Part shown: in pieces, positions 5,086 to 10,909 of the stretch
Numbering within the stretch: the stretch's first letter is position 1
How the letters are laid out: every line of letters begins with the position of its first letter
Origin: Flemingiibacterium sp045636265
GTDB taxonomy: Bacteria; Bacillota; Clostridia; Oscillospirales; CAG-272
Reading direction: 5' to 3'
Length of the DNA: 10,909 nt
NCBI GenBank assembly: GCA_045636265.1
Contig: JAZTXD010000087.1
Span: 1-10,909, forward strand
Notes under the pieces: model-generated
The model's input: the letters and a program-made list of their open reading frames with translations, nothing else
What the model was told of the DNA's origin: nothing
Databases searched by the model: none
Position numbers and translations under genes: made by a program

Positions 5086-5373
5086 ATGGAAAAAGAAAAT
5101 CCGAAAGTAAAGATACTCCGCTCGAGTGACGGTCATTTTCTTGGCGCGTATCCGTTTCAGTTTCCGTATGAGATACCGTCAAAGCATCCGTATGAGATGC
5201 CCTCAAAATATCCGTGCGAGGATATGTTCCTACACGGTTCCGTGGCTTCTGCAAACGACTGTACCGGAATCGCGGTAACAATTCCTCAAAACGAGGAAGA
5301 GGCAGAATCGCTCATGGATATACGCGACATCCCTGTCACAAGCGCTGACGGTGACGGCCATATCAATAACTGA
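5086..5373 (+). CDS. Small proline-rich protein coupled to spoVT, function unknown
   Basis: A 95-residue protein I do not recognise. It starts three bases after the spoVT stop with GAGG (5074-5077) inside the end of spoVT, so it is probably cotranscribed and coupled with spoVT and thus likely expressed in the forespore (inference). There is no signal peptide or membrane segment. Residues 22-45 hold an imperfect eight-residue tandem repeat of type [FHY]-P-Y-E-[IM]-P-S-K: FPYEIPSK, HPYEMPSK, then a degenerate YPCEDM. The rest is acidic, with NEEEAESLMDIRD near residue 68. Tyrosine/proline repeats suggest an extended, structural or binding segment. It may be a spore-associated small protein, but nothing in the sequence proves it. 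Confidence 0.72.
   Translation: MEKENPKVKILRSSDGHFLGAYPFQFPYEIPSKHPYEMPSKYPCEDMFLHGSVASANDCTGIAVTIPQNEEEAESLMDIRDIPVTSADGDGHINN
5161..5220 (+). repeat. In-frame 24-base tandem repeat inside the proline-rich gene
   Basis: Units 5161-5184 and 5185-5208 share an exact 11-base CCGTATGAGAT and encode P-Y-E-[IM]-P-S-K. A third, half-length unit (5209-5220) begins YPCE. The repeat is in frame and accounts for the low-complexity centre of the protein. Confidence 0.7.
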
Positions 5374-5385
5374 CTAAGATAACAC

Positions 5386-5411
5386 ACGCATGTGCCACAG
5401 CACGTGCGTTT
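5386..5411 (+). terminator. Hairpin after the spoVT unit, possible weak terminator
   Basis: A ten-base stem ACGCATGTGC / GCACGTGCGT (one G-U pair in RNA) with loop CACA, 12 bases after the stop of the proline-rich gene. Only three T residues follow, so termination is likely to be partial. It lies ahead of the MFS gene, for which no clear separate promoter was found, so attenuation or read-through is possible. Confidence 0.45.
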
Positions 5412-5435
5412 ACATATGATTAAGGAGTCCCCAAA

Positions 5436-6629
5436 ATGAAGTTTACATATAAAAACACGCTGTTTTCGTGTTATATTTGCTTTTTGGTTCAGTCTATTAT
5501 AAATAACTTCAGTCCGCTTCTGTTCGTGACATACTCAAGGGAATTTGATATATCGCTCGATCAGATTACGATACTGATAACCTACAATTTCGTTGTACAG
5601 TTGCTTGTCGATATCGTGGGCGTTAAGTTCGCGCACCGCATCGGTCACAGGCGCGGTATGCTTATCGCGCATTTCACCTCGTTTATCGGTGTGGCAGGTC
5701 TTGCGGTGTTTACTAAAATAATGCCGCCGTATGTCGGTCTTATGGTTGCCACGACATTCTGTGCGCTTGGCAGCGGAACAATCGAGGTTATGGCGAGTCC
5801 CATAGTGGAAGCGCTTCCGCTCGGTGAGAAAAGCTCGGCGATGAGTCTTCTGCACTCGGCATACTGTTGGGGACACATTGCGATCGTTCTTTTATCAACA
5901 CTGTTCTTCACGCTTGCAGGCGTTGAGAATTGGCGTCTACTCGCGATTTTGTGGGCGCTTATTCCGTTTGTAAACGGAATACTGTTCTTCTTCGTACCGC
6001 TTGCGCCGCTTGAGGGCGATAAGAGCGAGCAAGGATCTTTTCTGCGGTTGTTTAGGTTCAAGAATTTTCCGCTGTTTATCGTGCTTATGATATGTACCGG
6101 CGCAATGGAGCAAGGCCTTGCACAGTGGTCCTCGCTCTTTGCAGAGCAGGGACTGGGTGTAGACAAGACCGTCGGAGACTTGCTCGGCCCGTGTCTGTAC
6201 GGACTTATGATGGCTATCGCGCGTACGTTCTACGGCATCAAGGGTGAGAAGATAAATCTCACCAAATTCCTCTCCTATTGCTACGTTGGCATTTTCGTTG
6301 GCTACTTGCTGTGCGTATTCGCGCCGCATCCGATACTTTCGCTTGTTGGATGTGCTATTGCAGGACTTTCTGTCGGTGTTACCTGGCCGGGAACGCTCAG
6401 CGAAGCAAGCCGCCGTATTCCGCTCGGCGGAACAACTCTTTTCGCCGTACTCGCGCTGTCGGGTGACATCGGATGCTCGTCCGGCCCCGGTCTTATCGGA
6501 TTTGTTTCCGAGAGGGTAAACTCCGAAATGGGACTCAAGGCCGGCATACTCTGTGCCGTTATTTTCCCGGTAATTGCCTTCACAGTGCTTCGCATACTGC
6601 GTGCACGTGAAAAGAAAGAGAAAATGTAA
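5436..6629 (+). CDS. Major facilitator superfamily transporter
   Basis: A 397-residue polytopic membrane protein with about 12 hydrophobic segments in two groups of six, separated by the charged central loop PLAPLEGDKSEQGSFLRLFRFKN (about residues 189-210). An MFS loop 2-3 type motif, HRIGHRRG, follows the second segment at residues 67-74. The segment around SLLHSAYCWGH resembles the FucP/sugar-symporter-like branch of the family, so a sugar or related small solute carried with protons is plausible; the substrate cannot be read. The start has AAGGAG (5422-5427) eight bases upstream of ATG 5436. It ends in basic residues (RAREKKEKM) and is followed by a strong hairpin terminator. Confidence 0.88.
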   Translation: MKFTYKNTLFSCYICFLVQSIINNFSPLLFVTYSREFDISLDQITILITYNFVVQLLVDIVGVKFAHRIGHRRGMLIAHFTSFIGVAGLAVFTKIMPPYVGLMVATTFCALGSGTIEVMASPIVEALPLGEKSSAMSLLHSAYCWGHIAIVLLSTLFFTLAGVENWRLLAILWALIPFVNGILFFFVPLAPLEGDKSEQGSFLRLFRFKNFPLFIVLMICTGAMEQGLAQWSSLFAEQGLGVDKTVGDLLGPCLYGLMMAIARTFYGIKGEKINLTKFLSYCYVGIFVGYLLCVFAPHPILSLVGCAIAGLSVGVTWPGTLSEASRRIPLGGTTLFAVLALSGDIGCSSGPGLIGFVSERVNSEMGLKAGILCAVIFPVIAFTVLRILRAREKKEKM

Positions 6630-6643
6630 ACTAAATGTAAACT
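6622..6643 (+). repeat. Perfect 11-base tandem duplication at the MFS stop codon
   Basis: AAATGTAAACT occurs twice back to back (6622-6632, 6633-6643). The first copy carries the last Met codon and TAA stop of the MFS gene; the second repeats both and merges with the left arm of the terminator stem. Confidence 0.85.
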
Positions 6644-6676
6644 CCCGTGTTTGTGTGGAACATTCACGGGAGTTTT
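6639..6676 (+). terminator. Terminator of the MFS transporter gene
   Basis: An 11-base perfect stem AAACTCCCGTG (6639-6649) / CACGGGAGTTT (6665-6675) with a 15-base loop and a short T tail. It lies between the MFS stop and the lipoprotein start. Confidence 0.8.
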
Positions 6677-6718
6677 AACGTCTTAAAGTGTGAAAGCAAA
6701 TGTTTTGGAGGTACTGCC

Positions 6719-8095
6719 ATGAAGTTTAAAGCGACATTAACCCTTATACTGAGTGCATTACTTATGCTCGGTTGCAGCTCATGCGTATGGTCGACCAAGC
6801 CAATTCCGGACGAACAACTTCCCAAAAAGGATGAGCTGACCGAAAAGCGCCAAGAGGACACTGTTGAGCCCGGCGAGAACACCGAGCCGAAGGATAACGC
6901 ATTGCCTGAATATACAGAGCTTGGCGAGAACCTCGAGTTCTTCCACACTCCAAACGATGACTGCGTGATAGTGTATAACCATGAAAACGCATGGGCGTTT
7001 GACTATAAGCTCAACAAGGTTACAAAGCTCACGGATTTTGATGCGATGTACGCCGTCGCAGATATACACGGACGTGCTAAACAGTATTTTGAAAGCTATA
7101 CGCTTGGTGTTGAGTGCATCATGAATCAAACCTATGAGATACGGGTGATGTATACGGTTAATTCAACCACTCATGATGCATCGTATACGGTGTATTCATT
7201 TTATACTTTGGAAAGTATCGCAAGCTACGAGCGCGGCGAAGTTCGCGGGTACTTCTATGAGAATATCGAATATCCGGGTTCGGATGAGCCTATCGTGATT
7301 TACGATGTCGCAGATCTGGGGCTTCTTCTGAATAATGATAAAACTTATACCGATTATTATTCCCGAATGGTAAACGCTCTTGTTGAACTTGATATTCCAA
7401 CGCTGGAAAGCATAATGAGAACCAGTGAAGGTGCGCTTTCTGAATGGGAAAATGTGGTTATATCGGATTATTCGATTTCAAATGAACATCCAACGAGCCC
7501 ATATCTTGATACGCTTTTGCTGACTATAAATATTTCGGAAAGCACTGTTGAAAGATATCCGGTCGGTGAGTACAAAATAATAATGTCGGAGGGCATCGGA
7601 CCTATATTTTCACCTGTTTTCGATGATGCTGATGATGCTCCTCTCTCCGGGTCAGAAGAATTCATCTATACTTGGGCATCACGCTTTGGCGGTTCGTACC
7701 CCATAGAACTGCAAACGATGACTTACGACGGCTATTCTCATGAAATGATTGATTTCTACTTGAATCGTGAAGTTGAAACTCCCACGTTGGAAAGATTTGA
7801 AAAGTTCTGCAAAGACACATTCGGCTATACACTCGAGGGAAGCGGTATTGACCGAAATTCCGTTGAAAAGCATGGCGGACACGGCGGTTCGCGTGTATTG
7901 TGTGATATAACGTCAACCGTTTCAGCCGGAGAAAACTATATTATCGAAGTATCATTCTATGCAGATCAACTGAAATCTGTTGTATCGAAAGTGTATAGAT
8001 ATCACGTCAAATGCTACTTAGACGGAACATGTATAATAACTGCCTGCGAATCGGTATACGATTCGGGACTCAAAACCGTTGCTTGGAGCAATTAA
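6719..8095 (+). CDS. Predicted lipoprotein of unknown function
   Basis: A 458-residue exported protein. ATG 6719 has GGAGGT (6707-6712) six bases upstream; the frame stays open to 6647, but that would run through the terminator stem, so the later start is preferred. The N terminus is a type II signal: MKFK, a hydrophobic stretch, then LMLGC with Cys19 as the predicted lipidated residue (Met at -3 is a mild deviation from the usual Leu). A charged, proline- and glutamate-rich linker (about residues 25-65) follows, then a globular domain rich in strands and tyrosines. I recognise no catalytic motif or named domain. It would sit on the outer face of the cytoplasmic membrane. It is monocistronic, bounded by terminators on both sides; no clear promoter was found in the short upstream gap. 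Confidence 0.82.
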   Translation: MKFKATLTLILSALLMLGCSSCVWSTKPIPDEQLPKKDELTEKRQEDTVEPGENTEPKDNALPEYTELGENLEFFHTPNDDCVIVYNHENAWAFDYKLNKVTKLTDFDAMYAVADIHGRAKQYFESYTLGVECIMNQTYEIRVMYTVNSTTHDASYTVYSFYTLESIASYERGEVRGYFYENIEYPGSDEPIVIYDVADLGLLLNNDKTYTDYYSRMVNALVELDIPTLESIMRTSEGALSEWENVVISDYSISNEHPTSPYLDTLLLTINISESTVERYPVGEYKIIMSEGIGPIFSPVFDDADDAPLSGSEEFIYTWASRFGGSYPIELQTMTYDGYSHEMIDFYLNREVETPTLERFEKFCKDTFGYTLEGSGIDRNSVEKHGGHGGSRVLCDITSTVSAGENYIIEVSFYADQLKSVVSKVYRYHVKCYLDGTCIITACESVYDSGLKTVAWSN

Positions 8096-8100
8096 AACTT

Positions 8101-8132
8101 AGGGGATGGCACAAGCCATCCCTTTTATTTTT
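8101..8132 (+). terminator. Strong intrinsic terminator after the lipoprotein gene
   Basis: The stem AGGGGATGGC / GCCATCCCTT with loop ACAA is followed by a T-rich run TTTTATTTTTA. This is a textbook Rho-independent terminator, three bases after the TAA. Confidence 0.93.
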
Positions 8133-8152
8133 ATATATTTTCTTCCAAACAC

Positions 8153-8181
8153 TTGTATTTTTGATAAAGGTGATGTATAAT
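8153..8181 (+). promoter_or_regulatory. Sigma-A promoter of the oxidoreductase-coaE-transglycosylase unit
   Basis: TTGTAT (8153-8158), a 17-base spacer and consensus TATAAT (8176-8181). The expected start near 8188 leaves a leader of roughly 28 bases before ATG 8216. This also argues against the in-frame upstream ATG at 8186. Confidence 0.8.
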
Positions 8182-8215
8182 AGTTATGTATGCTTATGTA
8201 ATAGGGAGATGCTAT

Positions 8216-9355
8216 ATGAATATTGGTATTCTCGGATTCGGAAGCATGGGCAAGACTCATGCGTATGCCATAGAAAATCTCAAATATTTTTATAAAGACC
8301 TGCCGTTTGACGTGACTCTTGGCGGCGTTTATACACGTACCGAAAAAACACGCGAGGAAGCGGCAAGGCTGTACGGCTTTAAAAAGGCATATTCAAGCGA
8401 GGACGAGCTGATTCTCGATCCCGATATTGACATTATCGACATAACCACGCCAAACATCGCCCATTATGAAACCATAAAAAAAGCAATCGCGGCAAAGAAG
8501 CATATCTACTGCGAAAAGCCGCTTGTTGTTACAGAAGCGCAGGCGTATGAGGTTGCAAAGCTTGCGCGCGAAGCAGGAGTTGTGGCGCAGATCGTGTTCA
8601 ACAACCGCTTTATGTCGCCGATCATGCGTGCAAAACAGCTTATCGACGAGGGAAGACTCGGGCGCATTATCAGCTTCAGGTGCGCTTATCTTCATTCATC
8701 CTGCACCGATCCCGAGAAGAATGCCGGCTGGAAGCAGAACAGGGACATCTGCGGCGGTGGTGTGCTCTTTGACCTTGGCTCACATGCCATTGACCTCGTG
8801 TATCACCTTTGCGGCAACTTCAGGAGCGTATACGGAAGCTCACAGATCGCGTACCCAACGCGCAAGGGAATGGACGGTGCAGCATGGAATACAAACGCCG
8901 ACGAGGCGTTTTACATCATAGCAGAGCTTGAATGCGGCGCGAAGGGAACTATTACCGCATCAAAGCTTGCCACGGGAACAAACGACGATTTCACACTCGA
9001 AATCTACGGTGAGCGCGGTGCGCTCAAGTTTGATCTTATGGAGCCTAATTTCCTTTGGTTCTACGATGCCACGGACAAATCCGGTGAGCTTGGCGGCGAG
9101 TGCGGATTCAAGCGTATCGAGTGCTGCGGACGTTATCCCTCGCCCGGCGGAGTATTCCCGGGAGTGAAAGCGCCGATCGGCTGGCTTCGCGGACATGTAG
9201 GCTCGATGTACTCGTTCCTCGATGCTGCTTACTTTGGCAAAGCGACGTCGCCTTCGTTTGAGGATGGCGCGTATATACAGCGAATTATGGAAGCGGCATA
9301 CCGCTCTGATCAGTGCGGATGTCCGCAGTCTATTCAAAGTAACATAAACTCATAA
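8216..9355 (+). CDS. Gfo/Idh/MocA family NAD(P)-dependent oxidoreductase
   Basis: A 379-residue cytoplasmic dehydrogenase. The N-terminal Rossmann fold has the dinucleotide motif GFGSMG (residues 7-12). The family EKP motif, whose lysine contacts the sugar and nicotinamide, is at 100-102. The substrate-side pair D187 and H190 lies in GGGVLFDLGSHAIDLV, followed by the C-terminal open sheet domain. Members act on sugars, inositols or related polyols; the exact substrate cannot be read. I placed the start at ATG 8216, preceded by GGGAG, because the fold begins at MNIGILG. An upstream in-frame ATG at 8186 would add ten residues and lies at the predicted transcription start. The stop overlaps the ribosome binding site of coaE, so the two are probably cotranscribed, although no metabolic link is evident. 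Confidence 0.92.
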   Translation: MNIGILGFGSMGKTHAYAIENLKYFYKDLPFDVTLGGVYTRTEKTREEAARLYGFKKAYSSEDELILDPDIDIIDITTPNIAHYETIKKAIAAKKHIYCEKPLVVTEAQAYEVAKLAREAGVVAQIVFNNRFMSPIMRAKQLIDEGRLGRIISFRCAYLHSSCTDPEKNAGWKQNRDICGGGVLFDLGSHAIDLVYHLCGNFRSVYGSSQIAYPTRKGMDGAAWNTNADEAFYIIAELECGAKGTITASKLATGTNDDFTLEIYGERGALKFDLMEPNFLWFYDATDKSGELGGECGFKRIECCGRYPSPGGVFPGVKAPIGWLRGHVGSMYSFLDAAYFGKATSPSFEDGAYIQRIMEAAYRSDQCGCPQSIQSNINS

Positions 9356-9368
9356 GGAGAACAATATA

Positions 9369-9998
9369 ATGATAAACAACATGCGTGTTATCGGTGTTAC
9401 CGGCGGAACCGGTGCCGGAAAGGGCGAGGTTTCACTCGGATTTATGTCATACGGCATAAAGTGCCTCGATGCAGACAAGGTTTCAAGAGAGGTTTGCATG
9501 CCCGGGAAGCCGTGTCTTCTGGAGCTTGTTGAATATTTCGGTGAGGAGATACTGCTGCCTGACGGAAAGCTTGACCGTAAGGGACTTGCAACTATCGTCT
9601 TCGGCGAAGAGAACGAGGAAAAACGCCAGATAAAGCACGCCGCTCTTAACAGAATTACCCACCGTCACATCGTTGATGCCATGCTTGGTTGGCTGGCTGA
9701 CGTCGAAAAATCTGGAGCAGGTTTTGCAGTGGTTGATGCGCCGCAGCTGTTTGAATCAGGCTTTGACCGCCACTGCGACTATACAGTCGGTGTTATCGCC
9801 GACGAGGAGGTGCGTATCAGACGCATCATTTCGCGCGACAAAATATCGCTTGATGCGGCACAGAAGCGTATACAGGCGCAGAAATCCAATCAGTTCTTTA
9901 TTGATTCCTGCGATTTCACAGTTTATAACAATGCCGGTATTGATGCCATCGAGGGTCAGGTCAACAATATCCTCGAAAAGATAAATTATTTTGCGTAA
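9369..9998 (+). CDS. coaE: Dephospho-CoA kinase CoaE (Walker A with Gly in place of Ser/Thr)
   Basis: A 209-residue P-loop kinase that catalyses the last step of coenzyme A synthesis, phosphorylating the 3'-hydroxyl of dephospho-CoA. It has the N-terminal P-loop GGTGAGKG (residues 12-19), the CoaE signature DADKVSREV near residue 35, and DAPQLFESGFD near residue 121, matching the family's D-x-P-L-L-F-E-x. The oddity is G19 where nearly all P-loops have Ser or Thr to ligate magnesium. The remaining motifs look intact, so I treat it as a functional but unusual CoaE, with low certainty about activity. AAGGAGA (9354-9360) eight bases upstream supports ATG 9369 over the internal ATG at 9381. The downstream gene starts inside its last codons. 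Confidence 0.9.
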   Translation: MINNMRVIGVTGGTGAGKGEVSLGFMSYGIKCLDADKVSREVCMPGKPCLLELVEYFGEEILLPDGKLDRKGLATIVFGEENEEKRQIKHAALNRITHRHIVDAMLGWLADVEKSGAGFAVVDAPQLFESGFDRHCDYTVGVIADEEVRIRRIISRDKISLDAAQKRIQAQKSNQFFIDSCDFTVYNNAGIDAIEGQVNNILEKINYFA

Positions 9999-10557
9999 AT
10001 TATTCAAGTTTATACTTATAGCGGCGCTTATTGCGCTTGCTGTATGGCTGTTCTGGGATTCCTTTTTTCACGAGCAAGTGGATTTATACCAATACCCGAT
10101 AAAATACAGCGAATTAATCGAAAAGTATGCCGCAGAGCATGGCGTTCCGCGTGAAATGGTGTATGCGGTGGTTCACACCGAGAGCAGATTCACTCCCGAT
10201 GCCATATCTCATGCCGGTGCCAAGGGCCTCATGCAGCTCATAGACGAAACCAACGAGTGGATAGCGTTTGTGCGTCGCGAGGAAGTTATGCCGGAGCGCA
10301 TGCTTGAGCCGGAATTCAATATCGACCGCGGAACATGGCTGCTTTCGTATCTGTACAACGAGTTTGGTGCATGGGAAGAGGCGCTCGCGGCGTATAATGC
10401 CGGCATCGGACGCGTTAAAGGATGGCTTGCGGACGAAAAATACAGCTCGGACGGGACAACGCTTCACACTATCCCGTTTGCCGAAACCAAAGAATATGTA
10501 AAGCGTGTTATGATAGCGGCTGAAAAATACCGCGAACTATATTTTGAAAATAATTAA
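9991..10557 (+). CDS. Membrane-anchored lytic transglycosylase (SLT family)
   Basis: A 188-residue protein with an N-terminal basic end and a single hydrophobic anchor (about residues 5-22), then an SLT goose-lysozyme-like domain. The catalytic glutamate is E64 in HTESRF. It is followed by GLMQL (79-83) and AYNAG (134-138), the three hallmark motifs. The enzyme cleaves peptidoglycan glycan strands outside the membrane, forming 1,6-anhydro-muramic ends. The start is TTG 9991, inside the last codons of coaE (8-base overlap); no in-frame ATG precedes the anchor and the ribosome binding site is weak, so translation is probably coupled to coaE. A coaE-lytic transglycosylase pair, often after polA, is a common Clostridia arrangement; polA is absent here and the oxidoreductase occupies its place. 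Confidence 0.9.
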   Translation: MRKLFKFILIAALIALAVWLFWDSFFHEQVDLYQYPIKYSELIEKYAAEHGVPREMVYAVVHTESRFTPDAISHAGAKGLMQLIDETNEWIAFVRREEVMPERMLEPEFNIDRGTWLLSYLYNEFGAWEEALAAYNAGIGRVKGWLADEKYSSDGTTLHTIPFAETKEYVKRVMIAAEKYRELYFENN

Positions 10558-10571
10558 AGGAGATATACAAA

Positions 10572-10909
10572 ATGGAAGAAAAGACAAAGGGCCAGCTTCT
10601 TAGTGAGAAGCTCGTTTACAAAAACCGGAGTTCGTTTGAAACAAAGAAGACCGACAAGGAAACCGTCAACGCGTACTGCGAGGGATACAAGAAGTTCCTC
10701 GACAACGGCAAGACTGAGCGCGAGGTTGTAGTTGAGTCTATAGAGCTTATCAAAGCCAAGGGCTACAAAGAGTACAAGCTCGGCGACGAGCTTGTTGCAG
10801 GCGGCAAATATTACCTCAACAACAGAAACAAGAGCCTCTTCATGTTTAAGCTCGGCACAGAGTCTATTGAAGAGGGCATCCGCATCACCGCTTCCCACAT
10901 CGACTCTCC
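10572..10909 (+). CDS. M18 family aminopeptidase (3' end beyond window)
   Basis: ATG 10572 has a strong site AAAGGAGAT (10556-10564). The frame stays open for 112 codons to the window edge. The sequence from MEEKTKGQLLSEKL through the LGDELVAGGKYYLNNRNKS segment to ITASHIDS matches the N-terminal part of M18 metallo-aminopeptidases, where the histidine of the A-x-H-I-D-S-P motif (H109 here) is the first zinc ligand. Family members remove N-terminal, often acidic, residues from peptides in the cytoplasm as large oligomers. It begins 14 bases after the transglycosylase stop with no terminator between, so it may belong to the same transcript. Confidence 0.85.
   Translation, partial: MEEKTKGQLLSEKLVYKNRSSFETKKTDKETVNAYCEGYKKFLDNGKTEREVVVESIELIKAKGYKEYKLGDELVAGGKYYLNNRNKSLFMFKLGTESIEEGIRITASHIDS

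Noticed and set aside
6647..6718. 24-residue N-terminal extension of the lipoprotein
   Set aside because: It would pass through the preceding terminator stem and hide a good signal peptide; ATG 6719 has a strong ribosome binding site.
8186..8215. Upstream ATG for the oxidoreductase
   Set aside because: It lies at the predicted transcription start and has no ribosome binding site; the Rossmann fold begins at 8216.

Overview
The window reads as chromosomal DNA from an endospore-forming Bacillota, most likely a Clostridia-class, gut-type anaerobe. Support for this comes from the ecfA2-ecfT-truA gene order, a full-length spoVT with a forespore-type promoter, strong AGGAGG-type ribosome binding sites, TATAAT promoters, a BspA-like leucine-rich repeat protein and a coaE-lytic transglycosylase pair. 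Nothing in the sequence fixes genus or species.

Layout. 1-2140: the end of an ECF-transporter energy-coupling operon (ecfA2 partial, ecfT) overlapping truA, with ATGA-type junctions. 2141-4536: an accessory, AT-richer stretch between truA and spoVT. It holds three unrelated small genes: an unrecognised 158-residue protein, a reverse-strand LRR protein of eight 23-residue repeats, and a zinc-ribbon gene broken by one in-frame TGA. Pieces of the spoVT 5' end punctuate it. The 'head' (promoter, leader and codons 1-32 of spoVT) occurs three times: nearly intact at 2809, internally deleted at 3853, and as the start of the real gene at 4465. A shared 'tail' of about 40-60 bp, absent from spoVT, follows the first two heads and also lies alone just after truA. 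Read left to right this is tail-gene-head, tail-gene-head, tail-gene-spoVT, as if cargo units had been inserted repeatedly at the spoVT 5' end with an intact head regenerated on the right each time. One head still encodes a 59-residue protein that is essentially a lone AbrB DNA-binding domain.

4537-5373: spoVT and a tightly coupled small proline-rich gene. 5436-6629: an MFS transporter. 6719-8095: a predicted lipoprotein of unknown function bracketed by terminators. 8216-10557: from a clear sigma-A promoter, a Gfo/Idh/MocA oxidoreductase, coaE and a membrane-anchored lytic transglycosylase, closely packed and probably one operon. It is followed at 10572 by the N-terminal part of an M18 aminopeptidase that runs off the window.

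The flanking genes are ordinary housekeeping or sporulation genes. The unusual part is the modular 2.1-4.6 kb region. No tRNA, rRNA, CRISPR array, transposase or integrase was seen.
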